NCBI GenBank assembly: GCA_965219515.1
Contig: OZ244776.1
Location: forward strand, 1,426,001 to 1,490,000
Length of the DNA stretch: 64,000 bases
Direction of reading: 5' to 3'
Origin: Ilyomonas sp965219515
Lineage (GTDB): Bacteria; Bacteroidota; Bacteroidia; Chitinophagales; Chitinophagaceae
Below are positions 17,840-26,958 of the stretch, piece by piece; the stretch's first letter is position 1, and every line of letters begins with the position of its first letter. The notes under the pieces were generated by a model, which saw only the letters and a list, made by a program, of their open reading frames with translations, made no database searches and was not told the DNA's origin. The translations under genes were made by a program, and so were the position numbers.

Positions 17840-18643
17840 TTACATATTTGTAACAATTTTTTTGTAACTTGTTACCAGGCCTTTTATCAGCGAAGAACTA
17901 AAACCCTGGTGTTCCATTTCATTCAAACCCGCAATGGTGCAGCCTTTTGGCGTGGTTACTTTATCTATTTCCTGTTCGGGGTGCGTATGTTTGGTAAGTA
18001 ATAGCTGCGCTGCACCTTTCACAGTTTGGGCGGCAATTAACGAAGCGGTTGCTGCATCGAAACCAATTTCAATTCCACCTTGTATATTGGCGCGGATATA
18101 ACGCATGGCATACGCCGTTCCACATGCGCCCAAAACCGTTGCGGCATCCATTAGTTTTTCTTCTATAAAAACGGTTTTGCCAAGCTGATTGAACAAACTG
18201 AAAATGTATTGCTCATCTTCATTAGCGGCATTGTATTTACAAATGCAGGTAATGCTTTCGCGAATGGCAATGGCAGTGTTTGGCATGGCGCGAAATAAGG
18301 TAAAACCGGTGCCAATAATTTCCTGCACATCTTTTATCCAGATGCCGGTAATAACGCTGACGAGCCTGTGTTTTTCTACTTGTAAAAAAGGTTTTACCTG
18401 TTGCAGAATGTCTTTAATCTGAAACGGCTTTACGGCAAGGACAATCCATTCCGCCTGCTGCACCGCTTCGGTATTATCGCTTGTAATGGTTACTCCTTTT
18501 TGCTGCAACGGTTCCAGCGTAGCAATGTTTCGTTTGGTAATGATGATATTTTCGGCATTGATAAAACCGCTGCTGATTAAGCCTTCTGCAATGGCCGAAC
18601 CTAAATTGCCGCCACCGATGATTGCTATTTTGTTATTGCTCAT
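17840..18643 (-). CDS. proC: Pyrroline-5-carboxylate reductase
   Basis: The last step of proline synthesis, NAD(P)H-dependent reduction of 1-pyrroline-5-carboxylate. It is 267 residues, the family norm. The N-terminal Rossmann motif is IAIIGGGNLGSAIAEGL, followed by VLAVKPFQ, and the C-terminal dimerisation region contains TTPKGCTIAGL (usually TSPGGTT). It starts only 3 bp after the Doc-like toxin stop, so it is probably transcribed with the toxin-antitoxin genes. Confidence 0.95.
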   Translation of the reverse strand: MSNNKIAIIGGGNLGSAIAEGLISSGFINAENIIITKRNIATLEPLQQKGVTITSDNTEAVQQAEWIVLAVKPFQIKDILQQVKPFLQVEKHRLVSVITGIWIKDVQEIIGTGFTLFRAMPNTAIAIRESITCICKYNAANEDEQYIFSLFNQLGKTVFIEEKLMDAATVLGACGTAYAMRYIRANIQGGIEIGFDAATASLIAAQTVKGAAQLLLTKHTHPEQEIDKVTTPKGCTIAGLNEMEHQGFSSSLIKGLVTSYKKIVTNM

Positions 18644-18646
18644 ACG

Positions 18647-19027
18647 TTAGATTAATTGTGTATTGTGCCGAAGCCAGAGAACAATATCTTCAAAAGACAG
18701 CTCACTTGTTGAAACCATAATCACAAAATTATAGGTATCATTTTCTGAAGAAGAGACTTCCAAACTATCTTCTGCCAATAATATTTCGCATAACAAAAAA
18801 CCGGTTCTTTTATTGCCGTCAACAAAAGGGTGATTAATAATTACACTTTGTAAAACGGCTGCAGCTTTTTCGTAAAGAGAAGGATATAAATCTTCGCCAT
18901 CAAACGTTTGAAACGGACGGTTTAAAGCTGAATCTAATAAATTACTATCTCTTGTACCTGAAGCGCCTCCATACTGTTTTAGAATAGCGTTATGTAATTC
19001 TAAAACTGTATTTAAATCAAATGTCAT
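18647..19027 (-). CDS. Fic/Doc family death-on-curing toxin
   Basis: A 126-residue Doc-type protein. The active-site signature HPFVDGNKRTGF is intact, matching the Fic/Doc HxFx(D/E)GNxR motif, so it is probably an active AMPylase or kinase that would modify a host protein such as EF-Tu (known for Doc). Its start overlaps the preceding small gene's stop by 4 bp (19024-19027), a typical toxin-antitoxin arrangement. Which modification it makes cannot be read from sequence. Confidence 0.9.
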   Translation of the reverse strand: MTFDLNTVLELHNAILKQYGGASGTRDSNLLDSALNRPFQTFDGEDLYPSLYEKAAAVLQSVIINHPFVDGNKRTGFLLCEILLAEDSLEVSSSENDTYNFVIMVSTSELSFEDIVLWLRHNTQLI

Positions 19028-19209
19028 GATAATCTTTTTAAAAGTCCGTCATGCTTTTGAAAGAGCTTATCAATACGCTTGGTGGCATCAATTTTCTTTT
19101 CGCTTTCAACTTTTACATTTAATACTTTCATTACCTGCTGCAAAACCATTTCATCATCAAGCTGATTAACTTTGTCAACAATCTGTTCTTTCATTTCTGC
19201 AATGCTCAT
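19024..19209 (-). CDS. Putative antitoxin partner of the Doc toxin
   Basis: A 61-residue, highly charged, mainly helical protein (MSIAEMKEQIVDKVNQLDDE) encoded directly before the toxin with a 4-bp overlap. Size, order and overlap are those of a type II antitoxin. It is not an obvious Phd homologue; it resembles the short helical antitoxins common in Bacteroidota. The C-terminal half is rich in K and D and may be the toxin-binding tail. Confidence 0.75.
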   Translation of the reverse strand: MSIAEMKEQIVDKVNQLDDEMVLQQVMKVLNVKVESEKKIDATKRIDKLFQKHDGLLKRLS

Positions 19210-19228
19210 AACATCAATTTTTTCAAAT

Positions 19229-20251
19229 TTACCAAATTGTATCCTTGCACAGATAATTGGCTACATAATCCTGCACACCGTCTTCCAGACTGTAAAATTT
19301 TTCGGTATAGCCCGCGTTGCGCAGTTTCTCCATATCAGCTTCGGTGAAATACTGATACTTATCGCGAATGTCTTCGGGCATATCAACATACTTAATGTGC
19401 TGTTCTACATTTATACCTTTGAATGTGTTTTTCACAAGATCATTAAAAGAACGCGCCTTGCCGGTGCCAACGTTATAAATGCCGTTTTTATCCTTCTGCC
19501 ATTCGGTACCGTTTATTGCGTTCATAACCCATAAAATAATTTTTACAACGTCTTTTACATAAATAAAATCGCGTATCTGCTCACCGTCTTTATATGTGTC
19601 TTTATAGCTGCGAAACAGCTTTACAAAACCGCATTTTTTTATCTGATAAAATGCATGAAGCACAACGCTTGCCATTCTGTCTTTGTGATATTCGTTCGGT
19701 CCGTACACATTAAAAAATTTTAGTCCTGCCCAGCAGGGCGGATGATTTTCTTCGTGCAATGCCCACTTGTCAAATTCGTTTTTGCTGATGCCATAGGGGT
19801 TAAGCGGATGAAGCGTATCGCTTACTTCGTTGTTGTCGTAGTATCCACGTTCACCTGCGCCATAAGTGGCGGCAGAAGAGGCATAGATAAGCGGTATGCT
19901 ATTTTGTGTGCACCAGTTCCAGACATCCTTTGAATAATTCAGATTCAGCGCTTCGTGTACGGTATAATCGTATTCTGTGGTATCGGTTCTTGCACCAAGA
20001 TGAATGATGAGTTCGGGCTTAGGCTTATTATCATTCAGCCACCTGATGAAGCCTTCCCGTTCTACCGTTTGCGTAAACTTTTTTCCTTCCCAGTTCCGGC
20101 GCTTTTCTTCCACGCCAAAATTGTCAACCAGAATCAGATTTTCATAGCCCTGCTCATTAAGAAACTGAACCATGCAGCTACCGATAAAACCGGCAGCACC
20201 GGTTACTACAATGCTTTTCTGATTGTCGTTATTGCCATTTTGATTTTCCAT
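19229..20251 (-). CDS. hldD: ADP-glyceromanno-heptose 6-epimerase
   Basis: Epimerises ADP-D-glycero-D-manno-heptose to the L,D form, a precursor for LPS core. The protein is 340 residues, an NDP-sugar epimerase of the extended SDR family: VTGAAGFIGS at the N-terminus, ILVDNFGVEEKRRNW typical of HldD, and the catalytic YGISK at about 152-156. It ends 19 bp before the antitoxin gene, on the same strand. Confidence 0.93.
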   Translation of the reverse strand: MENQNGNNDNQKSIVVTGAAGFIGSCMVQFLNEQGYENLILVDNFGVEEKRRNWEGKKFTQTVEREGFIRWLNDNKPKPELIIHLGARTDTTEYDYTVHEALNLNYSKDVWNWCTQNSIPLIYASSAATYGAGERGYYDNNEVSDTLHPLNPYGISKNEFDKWALHEENHPPCWAGLKFFNVYGPNEYHKDRMASVVLHAFYQIKKCGFVKLFRSYKDTYKDGEQIRDFIYVKDVVKIILWVMNAINGTEWQKDKNGIYNVGTGKARSFNDLVKNTFKGINVEQHIKYVDMPEDIRDKYQYFTEADMEKLRNAGYTEKFYSLEDGVQDYVANYLCKDTIW

Positions 20252-20335
20252 AATATCCTGTTTTTTATAGATCCGTAATTCGTGAAATACAATTTAAAAG
20301 GTCTTTCCTGAATTATAAATCCAAAATTTAAAAAT

Positions 20336-22573
20336 TTATACTTCTTCAATCAGCTTTTCAATTGCCGTATCGTATTCATATTTCCAGTCTTCTACCTTGT
20401 TCCAATTATGATTATTTACCAAAATATTGCCACTTGTTACTTTACCCAGTTCGTCAATTTCTATATCCAGGCTTTCTGCCAATGTAAGAAAGCTTTGCAT
20501 TTGTTCATCGGCGACAGATACAATTACCCTTCCCTGCGCTTCGCCAAACCAGAACGCATCGTTGCGCATATCAGTTTCTTCAAGATACAAAGCATTAAAA
20601 GAAACATCAAAACCAAAACCGCGCGGAAACGAACTTTCAAGCAATGCGATCATCACACCGCCTTCGCTTATGTCGTGTGCGCTTTGTAAACAAGATTGGT
20701 TTATGAATGATGCGATGGCTTCATGCAACTGCTTTTCTTCTGCCATATCAAAATAAGGAGCCGGTGAAAATCCGATGCCTTTTATCTTATGTAAATACTC
20801 GGATGAATTGATACAGTTTTTCGCCTTTCCTACCAATAAAATGGTATCGCCTTCCCGTTTAAAATCAAGCGTCATTCGCTTATTCAAATCGTCTATCACG
20901 CCTACCATGCCAATGGTTGGTGTCGGGTAAACCGGACCTTCGGGGTTTTGGTTATAAAAAGAAACATTGCCACCCGTAACCGGCGTATTAAAAGCGCGGC
21001 AGGCTTCGCCCATACCTGTTACCGCTTTTACAAACTGGTAATACACTTCGGGAATGTACGGGTTGCCAAAATTAAGACAGTTGGTAACGCCAATGGGCTC
21101 GCCGCCGGTGCAAACAATGTTTCGTGCGGCTTCTGCCACGGCAATGGCAGCGCCTTGCTGCGGGTCGGCAAATACATATTTGCTGTTGCAGTCAACGCTC
21201 ATGGCGATGGCTTTACCTGTTCCTTTTGCCAGCACCACAGCCGCATCGCCCGGCGCATTGGTTCCCGCATTGGCAGCCCCCACCATGCTGTCGTATTGCA
21301 CGCTTACCCATCGCTTGTTTGCGATATTTGGCATTTTTATTAATTGATGCGCAATCCTTTTCAGTTCTTCATTGCTTCTGACGTCTTCAATTGTATTAAC
21401 ATCGAATGCTTTTATTTTTTGTAAATATTCCGGCTCTTTGTATTCTCTGTCATACTGCGGCGCACCGCCGCCAAGCACCAGTTCATGGGCAGGCACTTCA
21501 GCTTCCATTTCGCCGTTCATGTAAAATTTCAGTAAGCCATCTCCGGTTACTTCACCAATATTGCTGCATGGCAAATCCCATTTTTCAAACACTTGTAACA
21601 CCGCTTCTTCTTTACCTTTTTCAACACAAACCAACATGCGTTCCTGGCTTTCGCTGAGCAATAGTTCCCAGGCTTTCATGCCTTGTTGCCGCGTAGGTAC
21701 TTTATCTAAATCAATATGCATTCCCACGCCTCCTTTGGCACTCATTTCAGCCGTAGAACAAATGATGCCCGCCGCGCCCATATCCTGCATACCAACAACA
21801 GCTCCTGTTTCAATCACTTCCAGACAAGCTTCCAGTAATTTCTTTTCCTGAAACGGATCGCCAACCTGCACGGCGGGCAGTTCTTCCACACTTTCTTCCG
21901 TAATGTTTGCGCTGGCGAATGATGCGCCGCCGATACCGTCTTTACCCGTTGCGCTGCCGACAAAAAAGATGGGATTGCCGATGCCTTCTGCTGTTGCGCT
22001 TACGGTTTTATCAGTTTTTACAATACCAACACTCATGGCATTCACCAGTGGATTGGTATGATAGCAATCTTCAAAATATACTTCGCCGCCAACGGTAGGA
22101 ACGCCAAAACAATTGCCGTAATGACCAATGCCATGTACTACGCCAGCAAGCAGGCGTTTGGTTTTTTTATCTTTCAGATTTCCGAATCGTAAACTATTTA
22201 ATGAAGCAATGGGTCTTGCGCCCATAGTGAAGATGTCGCGGTGAATGCCGCCTACGCCGGTAGCCGCGCCCTGAAAGGGTTCCAGCGCGCTGGGATGGTT
22301 GTGGCTTTCTATTTTAAACACCACACCATAGCCGTTACCGATGTCCATTAAACCTGCGTTTTCTTCACCCGCTGCTACCAGCATTCTGCCACCTTCGCGT
22401 GGCAGTGTTTTGAGCCATTTGATTGAATTTTTATAGCTGCAATGTTCGCTCCACATGGCGCTGAAGGTGCATAGCTCGGTGAAGTTGGGCGTACGCCCGA
22501 GTTTTTGTTTGATCAGTTCAAATTCGTCTGCGGTAAGTCGTAACTGTTCTGCGGTTTGCGCGGTTATTTCCAT
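20336..22573 (-). CDS. purL: Phosphoribosylformylglycinamidine synthase subunit PurL
   Basis: Purine synthesis: ATP-dependent conversion of FGAR to FGAM, using ammonia supplied by PurQ with PurS. At 745 residues it is the small-type PurL lacking the fused glutaminase. Signatures include SAMWSEHCSYKNS, KIESHNHPSALEPFQGAATG and the duplicated AIRS-like domains (GMQDMGAAGI; the SAHDISEGG segment near 640). No purS or purQ is next to it. Confidence 0.96.
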   Translation of the reverse strand: MEITAQTAEQLRLTADEFELIKQKLGRTPNFTELCTFSAMWSEHCSYKNSIKWLKTLPREGGRMLVAAGEENAGLMDIGNGYGVVFKIESHNHPSALEPFQGAATGVGGIHRDIFTMGARPIASLNSLRFGNLKDKKTKRLLAGVVHGIGHYGNCFGVPTVGGEVYFEDCYHTNPLVNAMSVGIVKTDKTVSATAEGIGNPIFFVGSATGKDGIGGASFASANITEESVEELPAVQVGDPFQEKKLLEACLEVIETGAVVGMQDMGAAGIICSTAEMSAKGGVGMHIDLDKVPTRQQGMKAWELLLSESQERMLVCVEKGKEEAVLQVFEKWDLPCSNIGEVTGDGLLKFYMNGEMEAEVPAHELVLGGGAPQYDREYKEPEYLQKIKAFDVNTIEDVRSNEELKRIAHQLIKMPNIANKRWVSVQYDSMVGAANAGTNAPGDAAVVLAKGTGKAIAMSVDCNSKYVFADPQQGAAIAVAEAARNIVCTGGEPIGVTNCLNFGNPYIPEVYYQFVKAVTGMGEACRAFNTPVTGGNVSFYNQNPEGPVYPTPTIGMVGVIDDLNKRMTLDFKREGDTILLVGKAKNCINSSEYLHKIKGIGFSPAPYFDMAEEKQLHEAIASFINQSCLQSAHDISEGGVMIALLESSFPRGFGFDVSFNALYLEETDMRNDAFWFGEAQGRVIVSVADEQMQSFLTLAESLDIEIDELGKVTSGNILVNNHNWNKVEDWKYEYDTAIEKLIEEV

Positions 22574-22576
22574 TAC

Positions 22577-22603
22577 GTTATACGTTGTAGGTTATACGTT
22601 GTA
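22577..22603. repeat. Tandem 13-bp direct repeat upstream of purL
   Basis: GTTATACGTTGTA occurs at 22577-22589 and again at 22591-22603, only 3 bp before the purL start codon. Its role is unknown; it may be simple slippage. Confidence 0.5.
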
Positions 22604-22813
22604 AGTGAAGTGCGAAGGTAAGAAAGGATGTGATGAATGAGATGAATAACAATCACCTGCATCCGGCATCGCCGTAATAATTTTTTTGCTAATCCGGAGC
22701 AAGCGCCTGTACTGTAATTATTTCGATACATGCATGTTGATTGTAAAAAACAAATGAGCTGAACATCTTATTTCAAATGTTGTATTGTTGCACAAAAGCA
22801 ACATAAAGATTTA

Positions 22814-23449
22814 ATGGACTGGTACGAAGAAGATGTAAAACAGGCAATCAAAAAAAGAGAGGCTGTTTCTTATTTGCCGCAAACTGTTTTTTATGGCAGC
22901 TCTTCCATCCGCTTATGGGAGAGTTTATACGAAGATTTTAAAGATTATTTACCGGTAAACTTAGGCTTTGGCGGCTCTACTTTGGAAGCCTGCAATTATT
23001 TTTTTGAACGCATTGTTGCACCGGTGCAAAGCGCAAAAAAACTCATTGTGTATGCCGGCGATAATGATCTTGGCGATGGCAAATCACCTGATGAAGTGTT
23101 TCTGTTTTTTAAGCAATCAGAAATTTTACTGCAAGAATATTTTTCTTCTGCCCAATGTTATTATATTTCTATCAAACCCAGTATCAGCCGATGGAATATT
23201 AATGATAACATCAGGCGGACAAACGATTTAATAAGGGAAGAAATTGAAGCGGCAAACCGCAACATGACATTCATAAACGTATATGATGCTATGCTTGGCG
23301 AGCACGATTTTCCTGATGCAGATTATTATGAAGAAGACGGGCTGCATCTGAGCTGCAAAGGCTATGAAGTGTGGAAAGACATTTTACTGCCACAGGTTTC
23401 TGAACAAACAAGCGATGGCTTGATTGTAACATCAACAAAACATGTATGA
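22814..23449 (+). CDS. SGNH/GDSL-family hydrolase
   Basis: A 211-residue SGNH hydrolase with block I VFYGSSSIRLW (nucleophile Ser near residue 31), block II GFGGST, block III YAGDNDL and block V DGLHLS (catalytic Asp-x-x-His). No signal peptide is visible, so it is likely cytoplasmic. The usual reaction is ester hydrolysis (lipase, deacetylase or thioesterase); the substrate is unknown. It overlaps the next hydrolase gene by 4 bp (ATGA), so the two are translationally coupled. Confidence 0.88.
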   Translation: MDWYEEDVKQAIKKREAVSYLPQTVFYGSSSIRLWESLYEDFKDYLPVNLGFGGSTLEACNYFFERIVAPVQSAKKLIVYAGDNDLGDGKSPDEVFLFFKQSEILLQEYFSSAQCYYISIKPSISRWNINDNIRRTNDLIREEIEAANRNMTFINVYDAMLGEHDFPDADYYEEDGLHLSCKGYEVWKDILLPQVSEQTSDGLIVTSTKHV

Positions 23450-24174
23450 AAAGAGAATACCACAGGTGGCACAGCAAATATTTAAACCGTGAGCTTGAGA
23501 TTTTGGTGTTCGGTCATGCCGGTGCGCCGGTGCTGTTTTTTCCTACGCGCACCGCGCGTTTTTATGATTACGAAAACTGGAATATTATTGAAGCGATGAA
23601 GGAAAAGATTGAAGCCGGCTATCTTCAGGTTTATTGTATGGACAGTACCGATGCGGATAGCTTTTACAATGCCAACATTCATCCGGCAGAAAGAATAATC
23701 CGATACACGCATTACGAAAAATACATCGTAAAAGAAGTATTGCCGTTTATTAAAAAGCAGAACAAAAACAAATATTGCATAACCGCAGGATGCAGCCTCG
23801 GCGCGTATCACGCCATGAACATCGGACTAAAGCACCCGAAGCAGTTTAATAAAATTGTTGGCATGAGCGGTCGTTACGATTTAGGCAGGCAAATACAAAA
23901 CTTCAGAGATTTGTTTGATGGTTATAAAGATGAAAACATTTACTACAACATGCCCGAACTGTTTGTTCCGAACCTGAAAGATGAAAAAATAATCAGAGCG
24001 CTAAAAAAATTGAAAATCGTATTTGTCATCGGCAAAGAAGATCCGTTTTTTGAAAGTAATGTTATCCTCAGCAATGCACTTTCAGAAAAAGGTATATGCA
24101 ATACGCTTTTTGTATGGAACGAAGAAGCCCATCGCCCGCGACACTGGCGCGCAATGGTGCAGATGTACATATAA
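23446..24174 (+). CDS. Alpha/beta-hydrolase, putative esterase (esterase D-like)
   Basis: A 242-residue alpha/beta-hydrolase. The nucleophile elbow is GCSLGAYHA (Ser near 122), an acidic residue is available in VIGKEDPFF, and EEAHRPRHW supplies the candidate His near the C-terminus. It lacks a signal peptide. The 4-bp overlap with the SGNH hydrolase suggests joint action on one acylated substrate, but that is inference. Confidence 0.85.
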   Translation: MKREYHRWHSKYLNRELEILVFGHAGAPVLFFPTRTARFYDYENWNIIEAMKEKIEAGYLQVYCMDSTDADSFYNANIHPAERIIRYTHYEKYIVKEVLPFIKKQNKNKYCITAGCSLGAYHAMNIGLKHPKQFNKIVGMSGRYDLGRQIQNFRDLFDGYKDENIYYNMPELFVPNLKDEKIIRALKKLKIVFVIGKEDPFFESNVILSNALSEKGICNTLFVWNEEAHRPRHWRAMVQMYI

Positions 24175-24194
24175 TTTTTTTAGAAAAATCCTTA

Positions 24195-24311
24195 TCAGCA
24201 ATGACCCAACGCCCAATACAAAACAATAAATAATAAAACGGTACCAAGGCAGCCACCGCCCCAGCGATAAGCACCATAACCTGCCAGTAAAGTTCGCAAC
24301 CAGTCGCGCAT
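24195..24311 (-). CDS. Small membrane protein, 38 residues
   Basis: An ATG at 24311 opens a 38-codon frame: a short amphipathic start (MRDWLRTLLAGYGAYRWGGG), a hydrophobic helix (TVLLFIVLYWAL) and the end GHC. The AYRWGGGC pattern followed by one TM segment looks like a genuine single-pass micro-protein. It lies 93 bp downstream of the AI-2E-family gene on the same strand. Function unknown. Confidence 0.5.
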   Translation of the reverse strand: MRDWLRTLLAGYGAYRWGGGCLGTVLLFIVLYWALGHC

Positions 24312-24404
24312 AAGATTATATTTTGTTAGTCATAAAGATAACGGCAAAGCATATAGCAAAGACTGCGCTACATTTTTTGCATTTTTCCGGTTGTTTTTTA
24401 TTTT

Positions 24405-25529
24405 TTATTCATCCGGCTTTTTCTGCTCCGCTTCCTTTATAATTTTTGCTTTGTTTTTGGGCTTTTCTTCTATCTCTTCACCTAACAATAAACCCCAGGG
24501 TTTTAAGGTTTCAATGCGATCGAAAATAATTTTGACAATTGCAATAACAGGTATGGAAAGAAACATGCCTGAGATACCCCATAACATTTCCCCGGCTATA
24601 ATTCCCAGCACCGTAATGAGTGCATTGATGCGAACTTTGGAGCCTACAATCATTGGCAATAACACATTGCTGTCTATCAGATGTACGCATATATAAATAA
24701 CAGCCACAAGCGATACTTTGGTGGCAGCCGCGCCCGTAGCGAACGTAACAAATGTGCCTAATAAAAGCGAAGTAAAAATGCCGATATAAGGCACGAGATT
24801 AAAGATGCCTGTTATAATGCCAAGCAGCACCGCATACTTAACGCCGAGAATTAAAAAGGCAATGCAGCAAATGGCTGATACAATCAGCATTTCGAGCAGT
24901 AATCCGAGAATGTATTTACGAACAATGTATTGAACCTGTTCGGCAATATCGTAAACGGTAACGGAGTTTTCTTCTTTAAAAACGGCAATCAGAAACTTAA
25001 GAAGATGATGACGGTAAAAGAGAAGAAAAAAAGTATAAATCATGGTAAATACCATAAACAACAATATGGAGGAAAGAGAAGATACCGTTGCGCTGATTAC
25101 GCTTGAACCTGAGCTGAGAACTTCCGTTTTGGCTTTGTTTACATAGCTCATTTGCTGGCTCAGATTGATGTTCATTTTATCGTCAATCCACTGATGCAGA
25201 TTGGTTATGGTTGCGTTTATCTGTTCCTGAAATTGCGGCCAGTCATCAGCCAGCCGGTTAATGCGCGAGCCTAAAAAATAAAATAAAAAAAACATGCAAA
25301 ACAGCAGAAGCAAAACTGCGAAACCGGCTGCCATGCCACCAGGAAATTTCAGTCTGCGTTCCAAAAAGTTTACCAGCGGCAGCAGCGCAACCGAAATCAT
25401 CAGTGAAAAAATCAACGGCGACAATACTTCTTTCGCTTCAATGGCAATAAAACATAAAGCGATTACTGATAACAATATCAGCGCTAACTTTATATAAAAA
25501 GGCATTGCTCGTGATAAAGATGTTTTCAT
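24405..25529 (-). CDS. AI-2E family transporter (PerM/YdiK-like)
   Basis: A 374-residue polytopic membrane protein of the AI-2E exporter-like superfamily: paired N-terminal helices, a soluble region (about 90-150), then a C-terminal membrane block containing GIFNLVPYIG and LLPMIVGSKVRINALITVLGIIAG, typical of the family. Members export autoinducer-2 or act as Na+/H+ antiporters; the substrate is not predictable. The C-terminus is a Lys/Glu-rich tail. The start at 25529 is an ATG. Confidence 0.88.
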   Translation of the reverse strand: MKTSLSRAMPFYIKLALILLSVIALCFIAIEAKEVLSPLIFSLMISVALLPLVNFLERRLKFPGGMAAGFAVLLLLFCMFFLFYFLGSRINRLADDWPQFQEQINATITNLHQWIDDKMNINLSQQMSYVNKAKTEVLSSGSSVISATVSSLSSILLFMVFTMIYTFFLLFYRHHLLKFLIAVFKEENSVTVYDIAEQVQYIVRKYILGLLLEMLIVSAICCIAFLILGVKYAVLLGIITGIFNLVPYIGIFTSLLLGTFVTFATGAAATKVSLVAVIYICVHLIDSNVLLPMIVGSKVRINALITVLGIIAGEMLWGISGMFLSIPVIAIVKIIFDRIETLKPWGLLLGEEIEEKPKNKAKIIKEAEQKKPDE

Positions 25530-25581
25530 GTATTAGTGTAAATTATGGCTCTGTAAATAAATGAGTGGCATTCAGCTTAGC

Positions 25582-25619
25582 AATGTACATTCATTTTGTA
25601 AAAAAAATGAATGTACATT
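25582..25619. promoter_or_regulatory. 16-bp inverted repeat containing two AATGTACATT palindromes
   Basis: The arms 25582-25597 and 25604-25619 are perfect inverted repeats with a 6-nt loop. Each arm also contains a 10-bp self-palindrome AATGTACATT (25582-25591 and 25610-25619). It lies between the divergent AI-2E permease gene and the AraC-type regulator gene, as expected of an operator bound by two dimers. A TTTTTTCTTT run follows on the plus strand, so a terminator role is possible too. Confidence 0.55.
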
Positions 25620-25724
25620 TTTTCTTTACAATCATTATTTTTCTATAACCGGTATCACATCGTTTAAAAAAGAAATGATTGATTTTTATCAATGATCCGA
25701 ACTTCGCTTTAGAAAAAAATAATT

Positions 25725-26105
25725 ATGCAGAACAAGATTCCTGTTACCGTTTTGTCACGAAAAAACGAGATAACAAATGAGTTTCTCAAATTAACCGATC
25801 AACACATTAACGATCTCCTGCAAAGCCGTGTGCACCGCAGGTTTCATGCTACCGATTTTGGCGCTTTGCTGTTTATTCATCCGCGGCATTTAAGCAATAC
25901 CATCAAACTTACCACAGGCAAATCGCCCTGCGATATTATGGAAGAAAAAATCGTTTCGGCTGCCAAACATTTACTACTGCAAACCAATCTCTCAATTGCC
26001 GACATTGCTTCTCAGTTCGGCTATAAAGATGCTACCAATTTTATTAAATTTTTTAAAGGCATGACCGGCATAACGCCGTTGCAATACCGGAAAGCCAACG
26101 CCTGA
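25725..26105 (+). CDS. AraC-family transcriptional regulator (HTH domain only)
   Basis: A 126-residue protein consisting almost only of the AraC/XylS DNA-binding domain: two HTH units with LSIADIASQFGYKDATNF and FFKGMTGITPLQYR at the C-terminus. No sensor domain is present. It lies 67 bp before an SDR gene on the same strand and downstream of the double palindrome, so it may control itself and the SDR. Confidence 0.88.
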   Translation: MQNKIPVTVLSRKNEITNEFLKLTDQHINDLLQSRVHRRFHATDFGALLFIHPRHLSNTIKLTTGKSPCDIMEEKIVSAAKHLLLQTNLSIADIASQFGYKDATNFIKFFKGMTGITPLQYRKANA

Positions 26106-26146
26106 AATACTGAAGAGTACATCATTTTTATTGCGGAAGTCCATTC

Positions 26147-26154
26147 TAACTTTG
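26147..26154 (+). promoter_or_regulatory. Candidate -7 promoter box for the SDR gene
   Basis: TAACTTTG matches TAnnTTTG and lies 18 nt before the SDR ATG, so the SDR may have a promoter separate from the AraC gene. Confidence 0.45.
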
Positions 26155-26172
26155 CGTTCTAAATACATTTTT

Positions 26173-26937
26173 ATGGCAAACACAAACGGAATTGTTCTTG
26201 TAACCGGCGGCAGCCGCGGATTGGGCAAAAACATGGCGATTAGCATTGCAAAAAAAGGACTGGATGTTATCATTACCTATAACACTAAAAAAGAAGAAGC
26301 CGAAGCAGTGGTAAACGAAATAAAAGAAAGCGGAAGAAAAGCTGCTGCCCTACAGTTAAACGTAGAACACCCGGACACTTTCGATGGTTTTATTGACGAA
26401 CTCAAAAAGGTGTTACAGAACACATTTGATTCCGACACGATTCATTACATTGTAAACAACGCAGGCATTGGTATCAATGTGGCTTTTGCTGAAACGTCTG
26501 AACAACAGTTCGATCAGTTAATGAATATTCACCTGAAGGCGCCGTTTTTTCTTACGCAGAAAGTATTGCCTTTCATGGCAGATGGCGGCGGCATCATCAA
26601 CATCTCATCCGGCTTGGCCCGTTTTTGTTTTCCCGGTTATTCACTTTACGGAACCATGAAAGGCGCTATTGAGACATTAACAAGATACCAGGCGAAAGAA
26701 CTTGGCAGCAGAGGTATTCGTTCCAACGTGGTGGCGCCTGGCGCCATAGAAACAGATTTTGGCGGCGGCGCTGTTCGCGATAATAAGGAATTTAACAAAC
26801 AGGTTGCCTCTATTACCGCATTGGGACGGGCCGGCTTACCCGAAGATATTGGTGGCGTGGTTGCTTTCTTATGCACCGAAGATGCCAGGTGGATTACGGC
26901 ACAACGCATTGAAGTATCAGGCGGAACGCTATTGTAA
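26173..26937 (+). CDS. SDR family oxidoreductase
   Basis: A 254-residue classical short-chain dehydrogenase/reductase: cofactor motif TGGSRGLGKN (TGxxxGxG), NNAGIG, active-site Ser in ISSG and YGTMK (YxxxK), and the C-terminal GRAGLPEDIGGVVAFLC segment typical of FabG-like enzymes. The ATG at 26173 fits the family start; the frame extends 14 codons upstream but without similarity. Substrate unknown. Confidence 0.92.
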   Translation: MANTNGIVLVTGGSRGLGKNMAISIAKKGLDVIITYNTKKEEAEAVVNEIKESGRKAAALQLNVEHPDTFDGFIDELKKVLQNTFDSDTIHYIVNNAGIGINVAFAETSEQQFDQLMNIHLKAPFFLTQKVLPFMADGGGIINISSGLARFCFPGYSLYGTMKGAIETLTRYQAKELGSRGIRSNVVAPGAIETDFGGGAVRDNKEFNKQVASITALGRAGLPEDIGGVVAFLCTEDARWITAQRIEVSGGTLL

Positions 26938-26958
26938 AATTTACATCTTACTTTTGAG

